Below are positions 35,667-43,308 of a stretch of 60,429 bases of DNA, one piece after another. The position numbers and the translations under genes were made by a program. Positions within the stretch are counted from its first letter, which is position 1; each line of letters starts with the position of its first letter. A model generated the notes under the pieces. It ran no database searches. It had not been told where the DNA came from and saw only the letters and a program-made list of their open reading frames with translations. The stretch is from an uncultured Lachnospiraceae bacterium. GTDB taxonomy: Bacteria; Bacillota; Clostridia; Lachnospirales; Lachnospiraceae. The DNA is taken from contig CAJTRA010000019.1 in the NCBI GenBank assembly GCA_910578345.1, positions 1 through 60,429 on the forward strand. The letters run 5' to 3'.

Positions 35667-37691
35667 ATGAAGTATTACGTATCAGCCGCCGTGGCACAGA
35701 CCGGCGACGGCACAAAACAAAATCCTTTCCGGACGATCCAGGAGGCGGCGTGCACTGCACAGCCGGGGGATGAGGTTATCGTAGCGCCTGGTATTTACAG
35801 AGAGGCGGTAGATCCCCGGAATGCGGGAACGGAAGAAGCCAGGATCGTGTACCGGTCGGAGGAAAGAGGAGCGGCGGTCATTACAGGCGCGGAGTCGGTA
35901 ACGCAGTGGGAGCAGGTGGATGGCAGTGTATGGAAGTGCAGTGTGCCTAACAGCCTGTTTGGCGATTACAATCCATACACAACGCTTGTCAGCGGGGACT
36001 GGTTTATCGCTTCTTTTATCGCCCATACCGGGGAAGTATATTTGAACGATAAGGCAATGTATGAAGTGACTTCTTTAGAGCAGGTCATGCATCCGGTGCC
36101 TTCTATGGTTTCCTGGGATCCGGATTTTACAGTGTACACCTGGTACACGGAGCAGGACGAGAAACAGGATACGACGGTTATCTATGCGAATTTCCAGGGG
36201 GCCGATCCGCGTGAGGAGAAAGTGGAGATCAATGTGCGCAGGACCTGTTTCTACCCGGAGCAGGAGGGAATCGGCTATATCACGCTCTCCGGTTTTACGG
36301 TGACGAAAGCTGCGACGCAATGGGCGCCGCCGACGGCTTATCAGGAAGGGATGATCGGGCCTCACTGGTCCAAAGGATGGATCATCGAGGACTGCGATGT
36401 GTCTCTTTCCAAGTGCAGCGGTATTTCTCTGGGCAAATATCTGCAGCCGGAGAATGACAATAAGTGGCTGAAATGGAAATTTAAGGACGGGACGCAGACG
36501 GAGCGCGATTGTATCTGTCAGGCGCAGAGGGAAGGATGGACGAAGGAGCGGATCGGTTCCCACATCGTGCGCAGATGCAATATCCATGACTGTGGACAGA
36601 CTGGTATTGTAGGCCATCTGGGCGGTGTCTTCTCCGTGATCGAGGATAACCATATCCATCATATCAATAACCGGCAGAATCTGGCAGGCGCGGAGATCGG
36701 TGGGATTAAGATGCATGCGGCGATCGATGTGATCATCAGACGGAATCATTTTCATCACTGCACCAGAGGATTATGGCTCGACTGGCAGGCACAGGGCACC
36801 CGTGTGACGCGCAATCTGTTCCATGACAATACGCTGCCGTTTGATCATCTTCTGACGAAAGATGCCAAAGCGGCGGAAGCGATCGGTGAGGATATCTTCA
36901 TCGAAGTTTCCCATGGGCCTACGTTGGTAGATCACAATCTTCTGCTTTCCAGAAGATCGTTCAAGATGCCGACCCAGGGCGTGGCTGTGGTGCATAACCT
37001 GATTGCAGGTTCCATTACGGCTGTGGGAACGGGTGTGAACAATGGCACGAAGACGCTGCAGTCGCCCCGCTATACGCCTTATCATGTGCCGCACCGCACA
37101 GAGGTGGCAGGCTTCATGACAATTCTGCACGGCGATATGCGTTTCTATAATAATGTGTTTGTACAGCAGGAAGTGCCGGCGTTCTTAAAGAGTGTGGAGG
37201 AGGCGGCGGCCGCAGCGCCGAAGGTTTGGGACGACTTCAACACGACGGCGGGGACGAAGCCGTATGACGGCTATCTGACTTATGAGGAATGGGAACGGGA
37301 GTTCGATGGCTATTGCGGCATGGGTTCCGCGCCCAGTGACCGGTATTACATCCCGCTTCCGGTGTGGACGGGAGGAAACCGTTACTATAACGGCGCAAAA
37401 CCCTGTGATAAGGAGAAAGACTTCACCGTAGATACAGAGCATACGATCCGGCTGGAGCTGAAAGAAAAGGCAGACGGGTGGAAGTTATATACGAATCTGG
37501 GTGAGTTCCTTCCCGAAGGAGAAGAGAAGATGATCACGACGCAGACGCTCGGTATGGCTTTTGAGCCGGAACAGCGCTTTGAGAATCCGGATGGGACGGA
37601 TATCGTTTTCGACGAAGACTATTTCGGGGAAAAGAAAGCACATGTGACGGCAGGACCGTTTGCGAAAATGGCGGACGTCGTGACGGTATAG
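35667..37691 (+). CDS. Beta-xylosidase, GH120 (right-handed beta-helix)
   Basis: A protein of 674 residues without signal peptide. It matches remembered Thermoanaerobacterium XylC (GH120) along its length: FGDYNPY, YANFQGADPREEKVEINVRR, WAPPTA, IGPHWSKGWIIED, and the active-site blocks LWLDWQAQGTRV (nucleophile Asp372) and IFIEVSHGP (acid/base Glu413). About 18 extra residues lie between these two residues compared with XylC. The enzyme releases xylose from xylo-oligosaccharides in the cytoplasm and so complements the acetyl esterase and importer nearby. AGGAGG precedes ATG 35667. Confidence 0.88.
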   Translation: MKYYVSAAVAQTGDGTKQNPFRTIQEAACTAQPGDEVIVAPGIYREAVDPRNAGTEEARIVYRSEERGAAVITGAESVTQWEQVDGSVWKCSVPNSLFGDYNPYTTLVSGDWFIASFIAHTGEVYLNDKAMYEVTSLEQVMHPVPSMVSWDPDFTVYTWYTEQDEKQDTTVIYANFQGADPREEKVEINVRRTCFYPEQEGIGYITLSGFTVTKAATQWAPPTAYQEGMIGPHWSKGWIIEDCDVSLSKCSGISLGKYLQPENDNKWLKWKFKDGTQTERDCICQAQREGWTKERIGSHIVRRCNIHDCGQTGIVGHLGGVFSVIEDNHIHHINNRQNLAGAEIGGIKMHAAIDVIIRRNHFHHCTRGLWLDWQAQGTRVTRNLFHDNTLPFDHLLTKDAKAAEAIGEDIFIEVSHGPTLVDHNLLLSRRSFKMPTQGVAVVHNLIAGSITAVGTGVNNGTKTLQSPRYTPYHVPHRTEVAGFMTILHGDMRFYNNVFVQQEVPAFLKSVEEAAAAAPKVWDDFNTTAGTKPYDGYLTYEEWEREFDGYCGMGSAPSDRYYIPLPVWTGGNRYYNGAKPCDKEKDFTVDTEHTIRLELKEKADGWKLYTNLGEFLPEGEEKMITTQTLGMAFEPEQRFENPDGTDIVFDEDYFGEKKAHVTAGPFAKMADVVTV

Positions 37692-37874
37692 GGTTATAAG
37701 TTGTTAAAAAAGAGTGAAATGATAGAAAACCGGGAAATAGTATGTTACAATAACTCAAATGAAACATCTATGGACCGGGAATGCCAAGGAACGGGGTATT
37801 CTCTGCATGGATCAAAGATTCGGTGAAAGCGGAAACACAGCGGTCAGGATGAATTTTTTACGGAGGATATCGAT

Positions 37875-38333
37875 TTGAATAAGGAAGAGTTTGTCACGAA
37901 GCTGCAGCAGGCATTGTCAGGCGGCATGGCATACGGGCAGGTAGCGGAACATGTGCGGTATTATAGAGAATATATTGATTCAGAGATTTTAAAAGGCAGA
38001 ACAGAAGAGGAAGTTCTGGCACAGCTGGGAGATCCAAGACTGCTTGCCAGGAGCATTAAGGACGCTAATAAGCGTGCCGGTATGGGTTCCGGGTCAGACG
38101 ATACGTATGAAGATGAGGCGGCGAGGGATGTTGGAAGAGAAAACGGCTATGGGCAGTCGGGACATGTGAGAAGGGTTATGCTTCCAGGATGGTTTGTTAT
38201 GCTCATTATTGTTGTGGCCGTTGTGATCGTGATCGGTCTGGTCAGTTCCCTGCTTTATCTGTTCGCACCGGTTATCATGGCTGTGTTGATCGTGATGCTG
38301 GTCGTCCGGCTGATTCAAGATAACCGCCATTAA
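37875..38333 (+). CDS. HAAS/DUF1700-type small membrane protein
   Basis: A protein of 152 residues. The N-terminal 70 residues (EEFVTKLQQALSGGMAYGQV, later EILKGRTEEEVLAQLGDPRL) have the HAAS helical pattern seen in DUF1700 proteins, usually partners of PadR regulators. Two hydrophobic segments at about 105-125 and 128-145 end it. The start is TTG 37875 behind GGAGG. No PadR gene is adjacent. Function unknown. Confidence 0.7.
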   Translation: MNKEEFVTKLQQALSGGMAYGQVAEHVRYYREYIDSEILKGRTEEEVLAQLGDPRLLARSIKDANKRAGMGSGSDDTYEDEAARDVGRENGYGQSGHVRRVMLPGWFVMLIIVVAVVIVIGLVSSLLYLFAPVIMAVLIVMLVVRLIQDNRH

Positions 38334-38421
38334 AATCATAAAATAAAAATGAGATGTATATTTCACCGGAAAAGCTGCAATACTATTCCTGTAACAAAAA
38401 ATCAATCAGGAGGTATCTGAA

Positions 38422-38568
38422 ATGTCTAAGAATGATTATAACCAGAATTCTCAGAATGACAAGCAGCAGGACAAGACAAACAACCAGAACAGTCAGAACA
38501 GCCAGAAGAACAGTTCTAAGAACAGTTCCGGAAGCAACGCACAGGACAATCAGAAGAACAATTATTAA
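38422..38568 (+). CDS. Asn/Gln/Ser-rich 48-residue protein
   Basis: A short gene with a perfect AGGAGG eight bases before ATG 38422 and a TAA at 38566. The product is almost wholly Asn, Gln, Lys, Ser and Asp with no hydrophobic stretch, so it should be disordered and soluble. The strong ribosome binding site and terminator-like structures downstream argue that it is made. The composition recalls gamma-type small acid-soluble spore proteins, but no specific motif supports that identity. Confidence 0.6.
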   Translation: MSKNDYNQNSQNDKQQDKTNNQNSQNSQKNSSKNSSGSNAQDNQKNNY

Positions 38569-38635
38569 GAGCGCGTAGGATCTTAGGTTCTATCTTATGA
38601 TAGAAAGGGATGCGTACTTTTGTTCTTAAGCAGAA

Positions 38636-38668
38636 AGCGGTATGGTCTTTTTGACCGTATCGCTTTTT
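38636..38668 (+). terminator. Terminator after the microprotein gene
   Basis: AGCGGTATGGTC (38636-38647) pairs with GACCGTATCGCT (38653-38664) with two G-U pairs, then TTTTG. A smaller hairpin TTCTATC-TTA-TGATAGAA lies just upstream. Confidence 0.85.
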
Positions 38669-38679
38669 GCGTTTTGAGA

Positions 38680-38708
38680 TTGTTATTTGTTGTATTTTGG
38701 TATACAAT
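38680..38708 (+). promoter_or_regulatory. Promoter of the methyltransferase-rdgB operon
   Basis: TTGTTA (38680-38685), 17 bp, TACAAT (38703-38708). Confidence 0.7.
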
Positions 38709-38731
38709 AAACTCTGTGAAAGAGGTGTCGC

Positions 38732-39913
38732 ATGATAAAGAAGGTTAAGGAAGATCAGAGCAATCAAATAGAGTTTATCGCGCCCTGCCATTTTGGCCTG
38801 GAGGCGGTTTTGAAGAGAGAGATCATGGATTTAGGATATGAGATCGCAGCCGTGGAGGACGGCCGCGTTACTTTTACCGGCGATGTGCAGGCACTGTGCC
38901 GTGCCAATATTTTCCTGCGCACGGCGGAACGGGTCCTGATCAAGGTAGGGAGTTTTCATGCGGAGACGTTTGAGGAACTTTTCCAGGGGACAAAGGCGCT
39001 TGCGTGGGAGGAATATATTCCGCAGGATGGGAAATTCTGGGTGGCGAAAGCAGCCAGCGTGAAGAGTAAGCTGTTTAGCCCTTCTGATATCCAGTCCATT
39101 ATGAAGAAAGCCATGGTGGAGCGGATGAAGCTGTCCTATCACAGGGAATGGTTTGACGAGAGCGGCGCCGTCTACCCGGTGCGGGTCTTTCTGAGGAAAG
39201 ATGAGGTAACGGTAGGACTTGACACGACAGGGGAGTCCTTACACAAGCGCGGCTACAGGAAACTGACGGCGAAGGCTCCCATAGCGGAGAATCTGGCGGC
39301 GGCGCTGATCTGTCTTACGCCCTGGAAGCAGGACCGCATTCTGGTGGATCCTTTCTGCGGCAGTGGGACGATCCCGATCGAAGCGGCTATGATGGCGGCA
39401 CATATGGCGCCGGGCAGGAACCGCAGCTTTACAGCGGAGTCGTGGAGTCATGTGGCCGACAGGAAATGTTGGTATCGGGCTGTAGATGAAGCGGAGTCGT
39501 TGATTGATCTGCATGTAGAGACAGATATTCAGGGATATGATATTGATGATGCTATGGTGTCCATAGCCAGGGCGAATGCCAGGCTGGCCGGTGTGGAGGA
39601 GATGATCCATTTCCAGCGCAGAGGCGTGGAGCAGCTAAGCCATCCGAAGAAATATGGTTTCATCATCACCAATCCTCCCTATGGAGAACGGTTAGAGGAC
39701 AAGGAGAACCTGCCAAAGTTATATGCTTCGATTGGGGAAAGATACCGTATGTTGGACAGTTGGTCCATGTATCTGATTACATCCTATGAGAATGCGGAGC
39801 AGGCGATCGGCAGGAAAGCGGATAAGAACAGAAAGATTTATAATGGTATGATGAAGACCTATTTCTATCAGTTCTCAGGCCCCAGACCGACCGGAAACAG
39901 GGGGGCAAGGTAA
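38732..39913 (+). CDS. THUMP-domain RNA guanine-N2 methyltransferase (RlmL N-part/YpsC-like)
   Basis: A protein of 393 residues. A THUMP domain (residues 15-160) is followed by a class I methyltransferase with DPFCGSGTIPIEAA for S-adenosylmethionine binding and the catalytic NPPYGERL. Members methylate a 23S rRNA guanine. It heads a compact operon with the amidase-like gene (2 bp gap), rdgB and the phosphodiesterase gene. Confidence 0.9.
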   Translation: MIKKVKEDQSNQIEFIAPCHFGLEAVLKREIMDLGYEIAAVEDGRVTFTGDVQALCRANIFLRTAERVLIKVGSFHAETFEELFQGTKALAWEEYIPQDGKFWVAKAASVKSKLFSPSDIQSIMKKAMVERMKLSYHREWFDESGAVYPVRVFLRKDEVTVGLDTTGESLHKRGYRKLTAKAPIAENLAAALICLTPWKQDRILVDPFCGSGTIPIEAAMMAAHMAPGRNRSFTAESWSHVADRKCWYRAVDEAESLIDLHVETDIQGYDIDDAMVSIARANARLAGVEEMIHFQRRGVEQLSHPKKYGFIITNPPYGERLEDKENLPKLYASIGERYRMLDSWSMYLITSYENAEQAIGRKADKNRKIYNGMMKTYFYQFSGPRPTGNRGAR

Positions 39914-39915
39914 GA

Positions 39916-40980
39916 ATGCAGAAAGAATTAATGAAGAAAGCGGTCATGATGTGCTCCGCATTTGTGGCGGCGGCGATGGGAGTCATGCTGTATTTCTGTG
40001 CTAACAAGGTAGTCGTCGTAGCGGATGTGGCGCAGGATGAGGTTGTGAAGGAGCAGGAGGAAAGCGTGGAAGACGGAGAGCCTGCAGAGGACGGCAATGC
40101 GATCCCGATCGATCGTAACCGCGAGAACACCAATTACTTCTGTGTGCCAATACCGCCCGATGTACGGGTAGAGGATGTCACGATCGAGAATCACTATATG
40201 GACAGGGAACTGTGGGTGAGCATTGTACCGGAAGATATGTCCGGCAAGGATGTCTTTTATGAGGATAACGGCGTTTACGGAAGCTGTCAGAAAGTCGTGG
40301 ACGGTCATTTCGAGGTGGAAAGGAAACGGCTTTATCTGCGGTTTGGGCTGACAGGCGTATATGAGTACCATAGTATATTTGAAAATAATACGCTGTATAT
40401 AGAATTTGTGCCGCCGAAAGAAGTCTATGACAAGATTGTGGTGATCGACCCGGCGTATGGGGCAGAAGACATAGGAGTGGAGAATGATACCATTGCAGCG
40501 AAGAATATTACCCTGCAGATCGCCAAAGCACTCAAGGAGAAGCTGGACGAGACGGATATCAAAGTTTATTATACCAGAATGGACGACAGTAATCCGGAGG
40601 AGGAATACCGGGTGAAACTGGCGGAAGCGACCAAAGCGGATATGCTGATCCGTATTGAAGTGGGCGGCGCTGAGAGCAGCAAACAATATGGGACGGAAGC
40701 CGTTTACAACAGCAGGTTTTTCATACCCGGTTTCGGAAGTGTGGAGCTGGCGGATCTGTTAGAGCGCGAGGTGGTGACTGCGATCCGCGGGAAAGCTAAT
40801 GGATTACTGGAGGCGGAGCAGACAGATACGGTGATCAACGAGGCGACTGTGCCGGCAGCCACGATCCGGGTAGGATATCTTACCAATGGACAGGAGGCCA
40901 TTCTGCTGCAGAGAGAAGACTATATTGAGAAGATTGCCGAAGGAATCTATCAGACGATTCTGAAGGTTTATGAGCGGTAA
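39916..40980 (+). CDS. Amidase_3-like protein lacking all zinc-site residues
   Basis: A protein of 354 residues with an N-terminal membrane anchor (8-30), an acidic linker, a beta-rich domain (70-165) and a C-terminal domain aligned with N-acetylmuramoyl-L-alanine amidase (Amidase_3). The motif normally GHGG reads AYGA (Tyr181 for the first zinc His), the zinc Glu position is Ala195, the SIHAN motif reads RIEVG (Glu248 for the second His) and the catalytic Glu position is Arg318. The fold appears kept while activity must be lost, so a structural or regulatory role at the cell wall is likely. It sits in an operon with housekeeping genes. Confidence 0.8.
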   Translation: MQKELMKKAVMMCSAFVAAAMGVMLYFCANKVVVVADVAQDEVVKEQEESVEDGEPAEDGNAIPIDRNRENTNYFCVPIPPDVRVEDVTIENHYMDRELWVSIVPEDMSGKDVFYEDNGVYGSCQKVVDGHFEVERKRLYLRFGLTGVYEYHSIFENNTLYIEFVPPKEVYDKIVVIDPAYGAEDIGVENDTIAAKNITLQIAKALKEKLDETDIKVYYTRMDDSNPEEEYRVKLAEATKADMLIRIEVGGAESSKQYGTEAVYNSRFFIPGFGSVELADLLEREVVTAIRGKANGLLEAEQTDTVINEATVPAATIRVGYLTNGQEAILLQREDYIEKIAEGIYQTILKVYER

Positions 40981-40996
40981 TGGAGAAAAGTAAAGC

Positions 40997-41611
40997 ATGA
41001 AAAGAACAATCATATTTGCAACAGGAAATGAAGGAAAAATGCGGGAGATCAGGGAAATCCTCCGGGATATGGATGCAGAGGTCCTGTCGATGAAAGAAGC
41101 AGGGATCGCGGTAGAGATTGAGGAGAATGGAAATACATTCGAGGAAAACGCGGCGATCAAGGCGCAGGCGGTATCGGCGGCGGTAAAGGAACAGGGGGCC
41201 ATTGTCCTGGCGGATGATTCCGGACTGGAAATAGACTATCTGAACAAAGAACCGGGGATTTATTCTGCCAGATATTTAGGGGAGACGACGCCTTATGCGG
41301 TGAAAAACCAGAATTTGATTGACAGACTGGAAGGGGTGCCCGATAATAAGAGGACGGCAAGATTTGTATGCGCGATCGCGGCGGCGCTGCCGGATGGCGA
41401 GGTGATCGTCACGAGAGGCGTGATTGAGGGCAGGATCGACTATGAGGAGAAAGGACAGAATGGATTTGGGTATGATCCGATCTTCTATGTGCCGGAGTTT
41501 GGCGCCACGACGGCGCAGCTCAGCGTCGAGAAGAAGAATCGCGTGAGCCACAGAGCCAGGGCTTTGGAGGCAATGAGAGCGGAGTTAGAGAAGCGGTTTG
41601 GCAGCAGATAG
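40997..41611 (+). CDS. rdgB: RdgB/HAM1 non-canonical purine NTP pyrophosphatase
   Basis: A protein of 204 residues, full length, with FATGNEGKMREI at the start, the catalytic ADDSGLEIDYLNKEPGIYSA, and NGFGYDPIF near the end. It hydrolyses dITP, XTP and related nucleotides to keep them out of nucleic acids. It lies 16 bp after the amidase-like gene. Confidence 0.95.
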   Translation: MKRTIIFATGNEGKMREIREILRDMDAEVLSMKEAGIAVEIEENGNTFEENAAIKAQAVSAAVKEQGAIVLADDSGLEIDYLNKEPGIYSARYLGETTPYAVKNQNLIDRLEGVPDNKRTARFVCAIAAALPDGEVIVTRGVIEGRIDYEEKGQNGFGYDPIFYVPEFGATTAQLSVEKKNRVSHRARALEAMRAELEKRFGSR

Positions 41612-41632
41612 AACAGACATTTGGAGCGATAG

Positions 41633-42121
41633 ATGAAAATACTGATCGTAAGTGATACGCATAGGCATAATTCGAACTTTCTGAAAGTAGTGGAGCGGAC
41701 CGCACCGCTTGATTTGGTCGTACACTGTGGAGATGTGGAAGGCAGTGAAATTCTGATCCGTGAGGCGGCAGGGTGTCCGGTGGAGATGGTGCAGGGCAAT
41801 AATGACTTTTTCTCAGAACTTCCCAGAGAAAAGGAGTTTACGATAGGAAAGTATAAGGTGTGGCTGACACATGGACATAACTATTACATAGCGATGAGCA
41901 ATGAGATCATCAAGGAGGAGGCAAGAGCCCGGAACGTCGATATTGTGATGTGTGGACATACCCACAGGCCAACGGTGGAGTACGATCACGACCTTACGCT
42001 GGTTAATCCGGGCAGCATCAGTTATCCCAGGCAGGAAAACCGGAAACCCAGCTATGTGCTCATGGAGATTGACAGGGAGGGCGAGGCTCACTATACGGTT
42101 AACTATCTTGGGCGGTTCTAA
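41633..42121 (+). CDS. YfcE/MJ0936-type metallophosphoesterase
   Basis: A protein of 162 residues with all metal-binding blocks in order: SDTHRH, HCGDVEG, GNNDF, THGHNY and CGHTHRP. It is a small cytoplasmic phosphodiesterase often found next to rdgB. Last gene of the operon. Confidence 0.93.
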   Translation: MKILIVSDTHRHNSNFLKVVERTAPLDLVVHCGDVEGSEILIREAAGCPVEMVQGNNDFFSELPREKEFTIGKYKVWLTHGHNYYIAMSNEIIKEEARARNVDIVMCGHTHRPTVEYDHDLTLVNPGSISYPRQENRKPSYVLMEIDREGEAHYTVNYLGRF

Positions 42122-42390
42122 GTAACAGTTCAGCTCACAATGCCACTTAATTCAGCCGGACGCGTCTGGCATGATATGTTTCTTCTGCGGACACGCTTTT
42201 GCTCGGTTCCAAACGCAGCGGTAGTAAATTCGTGAAATACCTCATTAAGTACCGGCTAAAGTTAATTCCGAAGGAATTTACTTTTTTCAAACGGTCCTTA
42301 GGAGAAGTATATCATGTCAGACGCTGTGTCCTGGCTGAACTGTTACGAAATCGGCTGTTACGAAATCGCTACAGAAATCAACAAAATTAG
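42122..42390. other. Intergenic region before the tRNA-Pro unit
   Basis: No gene is seen in this stretch. It holds the palindromic element at 42258-42284 and a 14-nt direct repeat CTGTTACGAAATCG at 42340-42353 and 42355-42368 (period 15). The tRNA promoter follows. Confidence 0.6.
42258..42287. repeat. Palindromic intergenic element (copy 2)
   Basis: AAAGTTAATTCC-GAA-GGAATTTACTTT with one unpaired position, then TTT. The arms match the element at 9546-9574, and the base pairs at the tip differ in a compensatory way. Confidence 0.6.
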
Positions 42391-42419
42391 TTGACAGGAT
42401 ATTCAGGATATTATATAAT
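42391..42419 (+). promoter_or_regulatory. Consensus promoter of tRNA-Pro/tRNA-Gly
   Basis: TTGACA (42391-42396), 17 bp, TATAAT (42414-42419). Confidence 0.9.
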
Positions 42420-42458
42420 ATGATTTGCGTCGTGAGGGGAACCATCACAGGTGTATTT

Positions 42459-42533
42459 CGGGGTGTGGCTCAGCTTGGCTAGAGCGCCTGGTTTGGGACC
42501 AGGAGGTCGCAGGTTCGAATCCTGTCACCCCGA
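42459..42533 (+). tRNA. tRNA-Pro (anticodon TGG)
   Basis: Acceptor CGGGGTG/CACCCCG, anticodon loop TTTGGGA, T-loop AGGTTCGAATCCT. Confidence 0.95.
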
Positions 42534-42585
42534 CGCGAAGCAGTATGATCCGTAAGAGGATGCAGCATAGAGTATGGCAAGATAT

Positions 42586-42656
42586 GCGGGTGTAGTTCAA
42601 TGGTAGAACACCAGCCTTCCAAGCTGGATACGTGGGTTCGATTCCCATCACCCGCT
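42586..42656 (+). tRNA. tRNA-Gly (anticodon TCC)
   Basis: Acceptor GCGGGTG/CACCCGC, anticodon loop CTTCCAA, short D-arm typical of tRNA-Gly. Confidence 0.95.
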
Positions 42657-42674
42657 TTTGTTTATGGAAGAAAG

Positions 42675-42704
42675 AGCCTGTGGAAGACCGCAGAGCTTTT
42701 TTTT
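42675..42704 (+). terminator. Terminator after tRNA-Gly
   Basis: AGC-CTGTGG (42675-42683) pairs with CCGCAG-GCT (42688-42697, one bulged A), followed by eight T. Confidence 0.75.
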
Positions 42705-42748
42705 GTTTGTTACTGCCGGAAAAAATCGGCAAAAAATGTAATTTTGGA

Positions 42749-42783
42749 TTGACAAGCATGGTTGAGATGTGTTAGAGTATAAT
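42749..42783 (+). promoter_or_regulatory. Promoter region of the Arg-His-Gln-Lys tRNA unit
   Basis: TTGACA at 42749-42754 is followed by TAGAGT at about 18 bp and by TATAAT (42778-42783) at 23 bp; which -10 is used is unclear. Confidence 0.5.
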
Positions 42784-42830
42784 TCGTGTTAAACAAGTAC
42801 AGGTTTATGCCTGTCTGTGATATACAGTAC

Positions 42831-42904
<74 letters not shown>

Positions 42905-42909
42905 TTTAT

Positions 42910-42984
42910 GGTGGGTATGGCGCAGTCGGCTAGCGCGCCAGATTGTGGCTCTGGAGGCCGAGGGTTCGAGTCCCTCTATCCACC
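42910..42984 (+). tRNA. tRNA-His (anticodon GTG)
   Basis: Acceptor GTGGGTA/TATCCAC with an extra 5' G opposite discriminator C, the histidine identity pair; anticodon loop TTGTGGC. Confidence 0.95.
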
Positions 42985-43029
42985 TTTACACGGGAGGGTG
43001 CAGTAACACAGCCTGTTGTTACCAAGTAA

Positions 43030-43101
43030 TGGGCTATCGCCAAGCGGTAAGGCACAGGACTTTGACTCCTGCATTCGCTGGTTCGAATCCAGTTAGCCCA
43101 G
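43030..43101 (+). tRNA. tRNA-Gln (anticodon TTG)
   Basis: Acceptor TGGGCTA/TAGCCCA, anticodon loop TTTGACT, T-loop GGTTCGAATCC. Confidence 0.95.
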
Positions 43102-43106
43102 TTTAT

Positions 43107-43179
43107 GGACCACTAGCTCAGGTGGTAGAGCACTTGACTTTTAATCAAGTTGTCTGGGGTTCGAATCCCCAGTGGTTCA
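43107..43179 (+). tRNA. tRNA-Lys (anticodon TTT)
   Basis: Acceptor GGACCAC/GTGGTTC, anticodon loop CTTTTAA, T-loop GGGTTCGAATCCC. Confidence 0.95.
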
Positions 43180-43197
43180 CTTATAGGAAGCAGTGAA

Positions 43198-43221
43198 GTG
43201 GATAGGGGGATTCGAACCCCG
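43198..43221 (-). other. Inverted tRNA 3'-end fragment (T-arm relic)
   Basis: Read on the minus strand, this 24-mer is a T-arm and acceptor strand, CGGGGTTCGAATCCCC followed by CTATCCAC. No D- or anticodon arm precedes it. The last seven bases equal the acceptor strand of tRNA-His upstream. It may be the trace of an inverted duplication or of an excised element. Confidence 0.5.
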
Positions 43222-43231
43222 TAAAAAGAAG

Positions 43232-43276
43232 ACCTTTGAAAAATGTCGGGTTTGTAGACTTTTCAAGGTTTTTTTT
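43232..43276 (+). terminator. Terminator of the four-tRNA unit
   Basis: ACCTTTGAAAA (43232-43242) pairs with TTTTCAAGGT (43260-43269) with one bulge, running into eight T. Confidence 0.75.
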
Positions 43277-43308
43277 ATGTTCCCCTATTGTGAAGGAGGT
43301 TGAGGCGT

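Noticed and set aside
35667..37691. Right-handed beta-helix protein as a pectate lyase or GH136 lacto-N-biosidase
   Set aside because: The conserved blocks, including both active-site motifs, fit GH120 beta-xylosidase, and there is no signal peptide.
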